From Gabonibacter massiliensis (GTDB taxonomy: Bacteria; Bacteroidota; Bacteroidia; Bacteroidales; Marinifilaceae), in NCBI GenBank assembly GCA_001487125.1, contig LN913012.1, positions 62,001 to 126,000 of the forward strand: a stretch of DNA of 64,000 nucleotides, written 5' to 3'. Under the pieces are notes generated by a model that saw only the letters and a program-made list of their open reading frames with translations, was not told where the DNA came from and ran no database searches. Of the stretch, positions 18,822 to 27,502 are shown one piece after another (position 1 is the stretch's first letter; each line of letters starts with the position of its first letter). Position numbers and translations under genes: made by a program.

Positions 18822-19664
18822 TTACTTGTTAAATATTGATTGCATTTTTTCCCTTTCTGTCAGCATAGCGTTGAATAATACTTCCAGATTCAAATTTGTT
18901 TCTTCATTTTCAAAATTCGGGAAGATTACGCTATTTCCTTGGATTGATGATTGAATATATAGTGCATTATCTGTCGGTTCATTTATCCCTTGATCTGCAA
19001 AATATAATTTATTACAGATGTTTTTTACCGATGTATTTAGTAATACGCTGGTACCGTCGATAATAATTACATGATCCAACAAGCTGTCGATATCTCTTAC
19101 CTGATGGGTCGAGATAATTACCGATTTATCATCTGTCATGCCCGAAGCGATCACTTTACGGAACTGGCTCTTTGAGGGAATATCCAATCCATTGCTGGGT
19201 TCATCCATTAACAGCAGAGGGGTGTTGGTTGCCAATGCGAAACACATAAATGCTTTCTTCTTTTGTCCCATCGATAGTTCGCCCAAATGGATATCCTCAT
19301 TCATATCGAAATCGCGAAGGCAGGCTCTTAGCTGTTCATGGCTGAAATTCGGATAAAACGGGGTGTTCAGTTTCAAATATTGTTTCAAGCTGACCGGTGG
19401 TAGTGTGAATTCTTCCGGTACAAGGAACATATCTTTTAATATTTGCGGATGGCGCATTGAAACATTCATTCCCTTGTAAAATATTTGTCCTGCTCGAGGA
19501 CGAAGTAAGCCTGTCATTAAATAAAGCAAAGTCGATTTACCTGTACCGTTCTTCCCTAAAAGACCGTAAACTGAGCCTTTGCCTAATGTCAGCGAAAAGT
19601 CGTCAAAGATTTTTTGTTTTCTCTTTCCATAACTGAAAGATAAGTTTTTTACTTCGATCATCAT
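18822..19664 (-). CDS. ABC transporter ATP-binding protein
   Basis: 280-residue nucleotide-binding subunit. The Walker A loop is GKNGTGKS (37-44). The signature region LGELSMGQKKK and the Walker B region LLLMDEPSNGLD follow at about 130-160, with the switch His in ISTHQVRD. A C-terminal extension of about 70 residues (from DQGINEP on) is typical of exporters paired with ABC-2 permeases. The start gives MMIEVKNLSF; either of the first two Met codons is possible. It is the first gene of a three-gene minus-strand operon with the permease at 17909 and the GntR regulator at 17547. Confidence 0.93.
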   Translation of the reverse strand: MMIEVKNLSFSYGKRKQKIFDDFSLTLGKGSVYGLLGKNGTGKSTLLYLMTGLLRPRAGQIFYKGMNVSMRHPQILKDMFLVPEEFTLPPVSLKQYLKLNTPFYPNFSHEQLRACLRDFDMNEDIHLGELSMGQKKKAFMCFALATNTPLLLMDEPSNGLDIPSKSQFRKVIASGMTDDKSVIISTHQVRDIDSLLDHVIIIDGTSVLLNTSVKNICNKLYFADQGINEPTDNALYIQSSIQGNSVIFPNFENEETNLNLEVLFNAMLTEREKMQSIFNK

Positions 19665-19689
19665 GGTGGTTATAGATTAATTGGTTTAT

Positions 19690-19727
19690 GTGTGTATTAG
19701 TTTAATAGTACACTGCAAATGTGTATA
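19690..19727. promoter_or_regulatory. Possible GntR operator upstream of the ABC operon
   Basis: TGTGTATTA and, reading inward, AGTGTACTATTA form an imperfect inverted repeat (19691-19712), with a further GTGTATAAT at 19721. GntR/YtrA proteins bind AT-rich inverted repeats of this kind near their own operon. The arms are imperfect, so this is tentative. The rest of the 19665-20076 gap (412 bases) holds nothing else I can support. Confidence 0.35.
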
Positions 19728-20076
19728 ATTTATTTGATTAGACAAGCGGAAACCTTAATATTTAACTATAATTAACCAATATGTCGTGTTATGTTGTTGA
19801 TTTTCAGTTAGTGTTTGATTTGCCAGATTCTAATTTCCCGAATAGCATTTTACGGTACAGAGGTGGACTGTTGATAAAGGTTTCCAAACGGTAAATCGGA
19901 AAGAGAGTTTGAAGAGTGACAGGTGATGCTTGATCTGCTTGCAATATAATGATAATAATCGGAATTGTTTATACGAATTGTGGATATGATTAAAATAAGT
20001 ATTTTTGTGTTCAATCATGATAGCGAGCATCTTATAAAAAATACTTACATGTATTGAAATATAAAACGAAAAAATT

Positions 20077-20649
20077 ATGCAGGATATCGTAAATGGCCGA
20101 TGCGGTTGGTGTGGAACCGATGAATTATATGTTAAATATCACGATCTGGAGTGGGGAAAGTTAGTGACGGATGATAAGATCCTTTTTGAGTTTTTGGTAT
20201 TGGAGAGTGCTCAGGCGGGCTTGAGCTGGATAACTGTTCTTAGGAAACGCGAAGGTTATCGTAAGGCTTTTCATGACTTTGATGTTGAGAAAGTTGCTCG
20301 AATGACCGATGAAGACGTTGACCGATTGATGCAATTCGATGGTATCGTGCGGAATCGGTTGAAAATCAAATCGGTCATTACGAATGCAAAACTGTTTATT
20401 GCCATTCAAAAGGAGTTTGGTAGTTTTTATACCTATACCCTTTCGTTTTTTCCGAACAGAGCGCCGATTGTAAATCATGTTCGGTCAATGAGTGAAATCC
20501 CGGCATCTTCTCCCGAATCCGATGCAATGAGTAAAGATATGAAAAAGAGAGGATTCAAATTTTTCGGGACGACAATTTGTTATGCTCATTTGCAGGCTTC
20601 TGGGTTTATTAACGATCACCTGACGGATTGCATTTGTCGAAAATCGTAA
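20077..20649 (+). CDS. tag: DNA-3-methyladenine glycosylase I
   Basis: Base-excision repair enzyme that removes 3-methyladenine from alkylated DNA in the cytoplasm. The 190 residues contain the family landmarks: the N-terminal RCGWCG with a zinc Cys, YHDLEWG, the ESAQAGLSW active-site segment, and the C-terminal zinc-ligand stretch YAHLQASGFINDH ending in a Cys. Length equals the usual family size (about 185-195). It appears monocistronic. It has no clear link to neighbours: upstream is the divergent ABC operon and downstream a hybrid sensor kinase gene with its own promoter. Confidence 0.95.
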   Translation: MQDIVNGRCGWCGTDELYVKYHDLEWGKLVTDDKILFEFLVLESAQAGLSWITVLRKREGYRKAFHDFDVEKVARMTDEDVDRLMQFDGIVRNRLKIKSVITNAKLFIAIQKEFGSFYTYTLSFFPNRAPIVNHVRSMSEIPASSPESDAMSKDMKKRGFKFFGTTICYAHLQASGFINDHLTDCICRKS

Positions 20650-20824
20650 AAGTACCGTCTCGTTACGGAGTCTTTTCGAGGTATAGGCTCTATATTAATT
20701 GATCTGCCGGGAGTCGAAAGTAAGAATGTGCTGTAAATTTATGATATATATTGATTTGACGGTAGTCTTTGAACTCCTTATGAGGGTAGAGAGATAATTC
20801 GGAATTTTGTTCTATATATACATT

Positions 20825-20854
20825 TTGATCTTTAGTGTGACATGATTATTTTTG
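20825..20854 (+). promoter_or_regulatory. Bacteroidetes-type promoter of the hybrid sensor kinase
   Basis: TTG at 20825-20827, a 19-base spacer, and TATTTTTG at 20847-20854 match the TTG-N19-TAnnTTTG consensus, 82 bases before the chosen start at 20937. Confidence 0.65.
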
Positions 20855-20936
20855 TCTTTCCGAAAATAGTGCATACAGTTATGGTGCCGTGCAAAATGAA
20901 CTGCATGTATCGTGTAATAAAAAAGTAATCGAAATA

Positions 20937-23900
20937 ATGAGAAAGAGGTTGTTTTTGTTTGTCGGGCATATTGTTTTCATATTTGTAAGTCTGAGTTTTT
21001 CTTCTTTCACTTCTCGAGCGGCCGATGTCAGGGAGCACCGCTTGCTTATCATCAACTCCTATAACGAGGCGGCTCCGTGGAGCCAGGAGTTGATCACCCC
21101 GATTGCGTTGTTAACCGCCCGGACGGATGGCGTACGTGCCGATATCATCCATATGAACGGTACGTTCATTCGTAATGCATCGATGTACCGCCAGGTGGAA
21201 AATGGTATATTTCAGCGTTTTGAGGATCAAAAACCGGACTACTTGGTACTGATCGGCAACATGTCCTTTACCTTAAGGGAACGTATCGTGAAGGAATGGG
21301 GCGATATTCCGATAGTGTTGATTTCCAAAACTAAAATATACGGGCCTCAGGAATTTTATATGACAGGCGAAACGTCCGATGTATCGGACGATATGCTTAA
21401 ACCGTTGATCGACCTGCAAGGCAAATACAATTTCACAATGGTCGAAGTGCCCGATTTGTATAAGGGGACGATCGACATGATGGTGGGGATGCTACACGGA
21501 ATGCGCAAGGTGGTGTTCCTGGCCGATGAATTCTACCTGAACCGCTACCTAAACGGGCTTATCCGCCGATATATAAAGGAAACCTATCCTGATTTGGAGT
21601 ACGAATGGCTCGTGGGTAATGAGCGCAACAGTGATCTTATGCAACAATATTTGAACGACCAAGATCCTTCGGTCGGGCTGTTGCTCTCCACTTGGTTTTA
21701 CGAACGTGTCAATGTGCACGGGTTTCCGATGCTGATCTCGGGTGATGCCCGGATGATCTCTGCCGCGAAACGTCCTGTTTTCGCCCTACGGAGCGCTTAT
21801 CTGAGCAACGGTATCGACGGGGGGTATTTCCCCGATCCTCGGCGGACTCAGGCTGCCGTCATGCATGCCGTCAATCAAATGTTGGACGGCGTACCTATGC
21901 GTGCGGTTCCTTTCGCGTACGCAACAGAGGCATTCCCTATCGTCAATTATCCCAGGCTCGTTCAGGATGGGATCCCAGTAGACAGATGCCCCGAGAATAC
22001 GGTGTATCTCGATAAACCCAAAACATTCTGGCAACAGTACAGTTGGTACATCATCGTGGGATTCGTCATTTTTACAGCAACGATCGTGATCGCTATCCTT
22101 AATGCGGTATTCCAGCGTAAGAAGATGGCTCTTTTCAGGAAACACGCCGAGCTGGTCGAGCGTATGCCCATCGCCTATACGCAGGCGACCGTGCGGTACG
22201 GTGCCGACAGCCATGTTGCCGACATCGATTGTCACTCGGGAAACGAGGCGTTCGCGTGTCTGATCCGGCAAAATGCCCTCCAGGACACTCCCGGCAAACT
22301 GTTTGCTCCCGAATATATCTCCAACTTGATCGAGACCGTATTAAGGAAAGGACTCCCCGTTACTTTTTCGCACTATTTCAAACAGACCGATACGTATTAC
22401 GAGTTTCTGATGTACCAGTCTGAGCAGGGAAAGGAGCTGGATATCTTCGCCATCGACATTACGGCAAAAAGCAAAGCGACCAATGAGCTGAGGGAATTTG
22501 CGGAGAAACTGGACATCACTCTGAGCGTGGCGCATATCATTCCGTGGCGCTGGGATCTGGAGAGCCATAAGATCGCTTGTGAGGCTCAGCGCATATTGAG
22601 GCACATGAATTTCACCAAGCAGCGAGGATCAACCCATCTGGTCCATATTATTGAGGAAGCCGAATATTTCGAGCGCATCCATCCCGATGATGTAGTGCAC
22701 GTAAAGCAGGCCCATCAAGGTTTTCTGGAAGGAAAGCTCCAGTACATCAAGACCGAATTCCGGATAGTTACCGACAAGAACGGACAGTTGCATACCGACT
22801 GGCTGGAGGTCCATGCTGCCGTAGTTGAAAGTGACGACCGGGGGCGGGCGAAAGCGCTTATCGGTTCGTTGCTCCTGATCACCGAACGTAAGAAGCAGGA
22901 ACAGGCTCTTATTGCAGCCAAAGAGAAGGCCAGGGAGTCCGACCGCCTGAAGTCGGCGTTCCTTGCCAATATGAGTCACGAGATCCGTACGCCGCTCAAC
23001 GCCATCGTCGGGTTCTCGAACCTGTTGCTCACCACCGAGAATGAGCAGGAGAAACAGGAGTTCGTAAACATTATCGAAACCAACAACCAGTTGCTACTGC
23101 AATTGATCGGCGATGTACTCGATTTGGCTAAGGTCGAGTCCAATACGTTGGACTTCATTTATAAAGCCGTGGATCTTAACGATCTGATCCGTACGATAGA
23201 CAGCACGGAGCGTCTACGCCTGCCACCCGGGGTAGTGCTCAACTTCATGCTCGGTGCGACCGATTGTGTTGTTCACACCGAACCCAATCGTTTGTCACAG
23301 GTATTGATCAACCTGATCTCCAATGCTCGTAAGTTTACGAAGAGCGGAAGCATCGTTTTCGGATACGAGTTGCGTGGAGACAAGATTTACTTTTTCGTGA
23401 AAGACACCGGTATGGGGATCTCCCCTGAGGGCCAAAGCCGACTTTTTCAGCGTTTCGTCAAACTGAACGATTTCATGCCGGGCAATGGACTTGGACTCTC
23501 TATCTGCAAAGGAATCGTCGAGAAGATGAACGGTTCAATAGGCGTCGAATCTGCAGGTGAAGGCAAGGGTTCTACGTTCTGGTTTAAAATTCCGTATTTG
23601 CCCGCCGAGATCGTAAAGGCGGAACAAGTCGTTGCGGAGCCCCCGAAAGTTCCGCTGGGACGGAAGAACATCACGATTCTCGTTGCCGAGGATAATGAAA
23701 GCAACTTCCTGCTGTTCCAGTCCATCCTGAAGACGGAATACAAACTCATCCACGCTTGGGACGGATGCGAAGCAGTGGCACTCTGCCGGGAGCATAATCC
23801 CCAGTTGATCATCATGGATATCAATATGCCGAACATGGACGGTTACGAAGCTACCCGGGAGATCCGTAAATTTTCCAAGACGCTCCCCATCATAGCCGTG

Positions 23901-24038
23901 ACGGCCTATGCATTCGCGTCGGATAAGGAAAAGATCCTCAAAAACGGTTTCAACGGTTATGTCTCTAAACCGATCAATCCGACAAAATTGGGTGTTGAAA
24001 TACGAACTATACTCAACAAGAACTTTACGTTAGTCTGA
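20937..24038 (+). CDS. Hybrid two-component sensor kinase with periplasmic ligand-binding domain
   Basis: Membrane sensor of 1033 residues. I chose the ATG at 20937 because it starts a clean signal peptide (MRKRLFLFVGHIVFIFV), 16 codons inside a longer frame. Domains in order: a periplasmic domain (about 32-365) that looks like an ABC-type substrate-binding fold (HRLLIINSYNEAAPW); one membrane helix (about 369-391); PAS-like sensory regions (about 400-655); HisKA with phospho-acceptor His681 in MSHEIRTPLN; an HATPase with KDTGMGIS and GLGLSICKG; and a C-terminal receiver with phospho-acceptor Asp961 in MDINMPNMDGYE. There is no AraC output domain, so a separate partner must be assumed. GC content is visibly higher than its surroundings, suggesting a different origin. 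Confidence 0.93.
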   Translation: MRKRLFLFVGHIVFIFVSLSFSSFTSRAADVREHRLLIINSYNEAAPWSQELITPIALLTARTDGVRADIIHMNGTFIRNASMYRQVENGIFQRFEDQKPDYLVLIGNMSFTLRERIVKEWGDIPIVLISKTKIYGPQEFYMTGETSDVSDDMLKPLIDLQGKYNFTMVEVPDLYKGTIDMMVGMLHGMRKVVFLADEFYLNRYLNGLIRRYIKETYPDLEYEWLVGNERNSDLMQQYLNDQDPSVGLLLSTWFYERVNVHGFPMLISGDARMISAAKRPVFALRSAYLSNGIDGGYFPDPRRTQAAVMHAVNQMLDGVPMRAVPFAYATEAFPIVNYPRLVQDGIPVDRCPENTVYLDKPKTFWQQYSWYIIVGFVIFTATIVIAILNAVFQRKKMALFRKHAELVERMPIAYTQATVRYGADSHVADIDCHSGNEAFACLIRQNALQDTPGKLFAPEYISNLIETVLRKGLPVTFSHYFKQTDTYYEFLMYQSEQGKELDIFAIDITAKSKATNELREFAEKLDITLSVAHIIPWRWDLESHKIACEAQRILRHMNFTKQRGSTHLVHIIEEAEYFERIHPDDVVHVKQAHQGFLEGKLQYIKTEFRIVTDKNGQLHTDWLEVHAAVVESDDRGRAKALIGSLLLITERKKQEQALIAAKEKARESDRLKSAFLANMSHEIRTPLNAIVGFSNLLLTTENEQEKQEFVNIIETNNQLLLQLIGDVLDLAKVESNTLDFIYKAVDLNDLIRTIDSTERLRLPPGVVLNFMLGATDCVVHTEPNRLSQVLINLISNARKFTKSGSIVFGYELRGDKIYFFVKDTGMGISPEGQSRLFQRFVKLNDFMPGNGLGLSICKGIVEKMNGSIGVESAGEGKGSTFWFKIPYLPAEIVKAEQVVAEPPKVPLGRKNITILVAEDNESNFLLFQSILKTEYKLIHAWDGCEAVALCREHNPQLIIMDINMPNMDGYEATREIRKFSKTLPIIAVTAYAFASDKEKILKNGFNGYVSKPINPTKLGVEIRTILNKNFTLV

Positions 24039-24668
24039 TCACGGGAACATATCGACCGCCGGGTGTTGAAGACTATATACGGCATCCGTTTCCAGAACGA
24101 TCCCGATGGAAGCGTTTAACCGTATATGTCGGTCAGCACCATGCTGGTGGATAAATAGCATCCCAGACTGCAGGAGTTCTTCGAAAAATGGTTTAAAAGC
24201 CCCGAAGGCAATGTACGGGGAAGAGGCTTTCGTTAGATAACAAGGTCGTATCTTCAATTTTTAAAATGTATTTATTTGTTTTCGACACATCTCTATTTGT
24301 TTTTATTTCTGTCAAGATGTCTTTGGCAACTGCACTCCCGTTACGTACGGCACAAGCCAGGCGAGTCTGTAACTCTCTTTTATAATCGCTTTCGTGATTT
24401 ATTGTTTTTAATTAATCCGGCTTTATAGGGTGGAGGTTTTAGCGGGATTTGTCTTTTTATATCTTTCTTTTCTATTTAACACCAGTGATATGAAGTTGTG
24501 CGATATTTCACGTCGGCCATATTGTACAATCTATTTCTTTTTCTATTTCGTGTTTCTCCAGAAAAGCCCGGTCCACCGGTTCGAGGTGAAAGCGTATTTC
24601 TGCGATGCGGATAAAAAGAAAAATCTTGTAAGTGTGCAACTTACAGGCTTTATCTTCCATGATACTTG
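24039..24668. other. Gene-poor stretch with a possible coding remnant
   Basis: No intact gene is supported here. On the plus strand, 24060-24240 keeps the elevated GC of the preceding kinase and reads in one frame as RVLKTIYGIRFQNDPDGSV, stop, PYMSVSTMLVDK, stop, then HPRLQEFFEKWFKSPEGN. This looks like a real protein with two nonsense codons, but I cannot name the family. A small hairpin (TGTAAGT / ACTTACA) lies near 24628-24648. The remaining bases are AT-rich and featureless. Confidence 0.35.
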
Positions 24669-24692
24669 GCGGAGAGAGAAGACTGTGAACCC
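24669..24692. repeat. Degenerate copy of the tRNA-Ser 3' end (possible left attachment site)
   Basis: GCGGAGAGAGA (24669-24679) matches, base for base, the first 11 bases of the tRNA-Ser 3' end at 38251. AACCC (24688-24692) then recurs at exactly the same spacing; the 8 bases between are mostly different. Low sequence complexity (GA repeats) makes chance possible. Confidence 0.3.
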
Positions 24693-24950
24693 GTTCTCCT
24701 ATGCCTTATTTTTTCTGTATTTTATATCTTTTCTTATGTCTTAGCGGCAACAATGACACTTTGTTGCCCGTTGTCGTACCAATGTTTCTCTAAAACTCAG
24801 ATTTAAAGATACAGTAAGTTTTTGAATTTAATAAACATTTTATTCACGATGTTTTAGAATTAGTGCAAGGTGTGAACTATATATAGATATAATTTGCATT
24901 TTGTACGCAACTATGATTTTCATACAAAGAGCAGTTCATTATAGGATTGT

Positions 24951-24981
24951 TTGGAAAGTAATATCATTCGCATTATATTTG
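24951..24981 (+). promoter_or_regulatory. Bacteroidetes-type promoter upstream of the Crp-like gene
   Basis: TTG (24951-24953), 20-base spacer, TATATTTG (24974-24981), a full consensus match. The predicted leader to 25103 is about 115 bases. The surrounding 24693-25102 gap holds nothing else that I can support. Confidence 0.7.
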
Positions 24982-25102
24982 TAATAATAATCGTGTATTA
25001 CAAATCATTAGTAATAGTATTTTTCATTAGAAAATTCAAGTGTTGCAGGGGATATAGTGTCTTTTGCAAGGTAATTGTCGGGTATTTAATGACTGAAATT
25101 GT

Positions 25103-25672
25103 ATGATGAATTTTAATGAATATATGAATGAGATTGATTTTTCAGGATTTAAAAAGCTCTTTTTAGAAAAAGGAAAGTCAAGTGAATTTAAAAAGAAGGA
25201 TTATTTTGTTCGGCAAAATGAACCATGTAAGCACGTTGGATTGGTTCAACGTGGTATTTTTAGATATACTGGCATTGACAATGTGGGAAACGAACATATT
25301 GTCGGTTATAGTTTCACCGAGGATTTTGTATGTGATTATCCATCTTTCATTAAACATTCAGGAGCATTAACCAATATTCAGGCTGTTACGGATTGCTCTG
25401 TATCTATGCTATCCGTGAAAGATTTGAATGATTATTGGGAAACTAATATGGAAACTCAACGCTTTGGCAGATTTGTAGCAGAAGAACATTTTATAGAAAT
25501 ATATGGAAGGTTACTTGATTTTTATTGTAATTCAGCAGAGAAGCGTTATATCTCATTGTTGGAACGTTGTCCAGACTTACCCCAATATATTACTCTAAAA
25601 GAGATAGCCTCGTTTCTTGGAGTTACCCCCGAAACAGTAAGCCATATACGAAGAAGATTACGTCAAAGATAA
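25103..25672 (+). CDS. Crp/Fnr-family transcriptional regulator (first island copy)
   Basis: 189 residues: an N-terminal cyclic-nucleotide-binding-like beta-roll (about 15-120, with VRQNEPCKHVGLVQRGIFR and VGYSFTEDFVCDYPSF) and a C-terminal helix-turn-helix (about 150-186, ITLKEIASFLGVTPETVS). Most Bacteroidetes members of this type do not bind cAMP, so the ligand is open. A paralogue with the same architecture and length (188 residues) lies in the same island at 36984 in the opposite orientation. The gene has a full promoter at 24951 and its own terminator at 25677. It probably regulates accessory genes next to it, by position. Confidence 0.9.
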   Translation: MMNFNEYMNEIDFSGFKKLFLEKGKSSEFKKKDYFVRQNEPCKHVGLVQRGIFRYTGIDNVGNEHIVGYSFTEDFVCDYPSFIKHSGALTNIQAVTDCSVSMLSVKDLNDYWETNMETQRFGRFVAEEHFIEIYGRLLDFYCNSAEKRYISLLERCPDLPQYITLKEIASFLGVTPETVSHIRRRLRQR

Positions 25673-25676
25673 AACT

Positions 25677-25700
25677 CTTGAAATAGTTCAAGGATTTTTT
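25677..25700 (+). terminator. Intrinsic terminator after the Crp-like gene
   Basis: CTTGAA / TTCAAG stem with an ATAG loop, then GATTTTTT. A similar TCTTGAA-type hairpin occurs at 28430, so the two hairpins bracket the methyltransferase-GNAT-metallo-beta-lactamase genes. Confidence 0.8.
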
Positions 25701-25782
25701 CGCCCACCGAGATTAATTTTGTTCGTTATTGCTAAAGCGTTTAAATCAAAGAACGCTATAAACAGATTAAACAAAAATAATA

Positions 25783-26556
25783 TTGAAGAATACAATTAAT
25801 ACAGATTATAAGGTTGGCGATTTGATTTATGACGCAAATATTTATGATGGATTAAACACTTTTCTATCGGATTTACAATTCTATAAAAAGTGGTTGCCGA
25901 AAAATAAGGATGCTAAAATACTCGAACTTTGTTGTGGCACCGGCAGACTTACGATTCCAATTGCAAAGGAGGGATACAATATTTGTGGAGTAGATTATAC
26001 TTCATCAATGCTTGAACAAGCAAAAGCGAAAGCTAATCAAGTAGGGGTAGGGATTGATTTTATTGAGGCAGATATTAGAGCACTCGACTTGCAAGGGCAA
26101 TTCGACCTTATCTTTATTCCGTTTAACTCCATCCACCATTTATACGGAAACGAAGATCTGTTTAAAGCATTGGAATGTGTTAAAAAACATCTTAAAGATG
26201 GAGGCTTGTTTCTGTTGGATTGCTTTAATCCCAACATCCAGTATATTGTTGAGAACGAAAAAGAGCAAGCCATAATTGCTGAATATACAACGGATGATGG
26301 ACGGAACGTGTTGATAAAACAAACGATGCATTACGAGAGTGCAACCCAAATAAACCGCATAGAGTGGCACTATTTTATAAACGGAAAGTTTCATTCTATC
26401 CAAAATTTGGATATGAGATTGTTTTTTCCACAAGAGTTAGATTCATATTTGAAACAGACCGGATTTAATATTATCCACAAATATGGAGGCCTTGAGGGAG
26501 AGATGTTTAGCGATGAATCGGAGAAGAAGATATATGTTTTAGCATTAAATAAGTGA
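25783..26556 (+). CDS. Class I SAM-dependent methyltransferase
   Basis: 257 residues. The glycine-rich SAM-binding loop is at 46-58 (ILELCCGTGRLTI), followed by the acidic end of strand 2 (ICGVDYTSSMLEQAKAK) and a motif IV-like FDLIFIPFNSIHHL. The reading starts with a TTG codon at 25783, because no ATG follows until after the SAM motif; this start is the best guess. A C-terminal beta-region (about 165-257) resembles small-molecule or ubiquinone-type methyltransferases. It lies 15 bases upstream of a double-GNAT gene and in line with a metallo-beta-lactamase gene, so it likely belongs to a drug- or toxin-modification operon. The substrate is unknown. Confidence 0.85.
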   Translation: MKNTINTDYKVGDLIYDANIYDGLNTFLSDLQFYKKWLPKNKDAKILELCCGTGRLTIPIAKEGYNICGVDYTSSMLEQAKAKANQVGVGIDFIEADIRALDLQGQFDLIFIPFNSIHHLYGNEDLFKALECVKKHLKDGGLFLLDCFNPNIQYIVENEKEQAIIAEYTTDDGRNVLIKQTMHYESATQINRIEWHYFINGKFHSIQNLDMRLFFPQELDSYLKQTGFNIIHKYGGLEGEMFSDESEKKIYVLALNK

Positions 26557-26571
26557 TATTAGTTATTTAAG

Positions 26572-27489
26572 ATGAATATTATTCCAATAACAGAAAATAA
26601 GAAACAATACATAGACCTATTATTGCTTGCTGACGAGTCGGAATCCATGATAGACCGTTATTTAGAGCGTGGCGAAATGTTTACACTCGAAGATAATGGC
26701 GTAAAGGCTGTATGTGTAGTTACTGATGAGGGTAACGGGATTTGTGAACTTAAGAATATAGCCGTTATACAGAACACGCGACGACAAGGATATGGACGTA
26801 AATTGATACAATATCTAATCGCTTGTTATTCTGAATGTTGTCACACAATGATTGTCGGAACTGGTGATGTGCCAAATACGATTGGTTTTTATCAGAGTTG
26901 TGGTTTTGTCTATTCTCACAGGATTGAGAACTTCTTTACAGATAATTATGATCACCCTATTATTGAAGATGGCATACAACTCGAAGATATGGTTTATTTG
27001 AAGTATAATCTGAAAGCCAATTTTACAATCAGAATAGCCCGACAATCAGATGTTGTAGAACTAAAAGAACTTTTTCAGCAGACTGTTCTTTCGGTAAATA
27101 GTCGTGATTATTCGCGGGAGGAAGTAGAAGACTGGGCATCGTGCGGAAACGACCTCTCAAAAATAGAAGAGATGATAAAGACCCACTATTTTGTAGTGGC
27201 TATTAATCAACTGTTTCAGATTGTTGGCTTTGCATCAATTACATCGCAAGGCTATTTACACTCTATGTTTGTTCACAGGGATTTTCAGGGCAAAGGCATT
27301 GCCTCTTTGCTTTTAAAAGAAATAGAACGGTATGCAATGGAAAGTGAGATTGTGCGGATTACGTCAGAAGTGAGTGTAACTGCTCGCCCTTTCTTTGAAA
27401 AATGGGGTTATACGGTAGAGGTAGAACAAAAGCGTAAAGCTAATCAGCTTTGTTTGACTAACTACTGGATGGCAAAAGGGCTGATTTAA
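26572..27489 (+). CDS. GNAT-family protein with two acetyltransferase domains
   Basis: 305 residues: an N-terminal GNAT domain (about 1-145) with motif TRRQGYGRKLIQYL and the downstream VPNTIGFYQSCGFVYSHR, then a second domain (about 152-305) with FQGKGIASLLLKEIERY and a FFEKWGY motif. Both domains keep the Gly pattern needed for acetyl-CoA binding. A fusion of two different GNAT folds in one chain is the odd feature. It sits 15 bases after the methyltransferase and 13 bases before the metallo-beta-lactamase, so the three are probably co-transcribed. Substrate unknown; drug or amine acetylation is only a possibility. Confidence 0.88.
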   Translation: MNIIPITENKKQYIDLLLLADESESMIDRYLERGEMFTLEDNGVKAVCVVTDEGNGICELKNIAVIQNTRRQGYGRKLIQYLIACYSECCHTMIVGTGDVPNTIGFYQSCGFVYSHRIENFFTDNYDHPIIEDGIQLEDMVYLKYNLKANFTIRIARQSDVVELKELFQQTVLSVNSRDYSREEVEDWASCGNDLSKIEEMIKTHYFVVAINQLFQIVGFASITSQGYLHSMFVHRDFQGKGIASLLLKEIERYAMESEIVRITSEVSVTARPFFEKWGYTVEVEQKRKANQLCLTNYWMAKGLI

Positions 27490-27502
27490 CTGTTTTTATA
27501 TT

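Noticed and set aside
24430-24744. A 104-codon open frame in the gap after the hybrid kinase
   Set aside because: It has the unusual residue composition of a chance frame, no usable start context and no recognisable motif.
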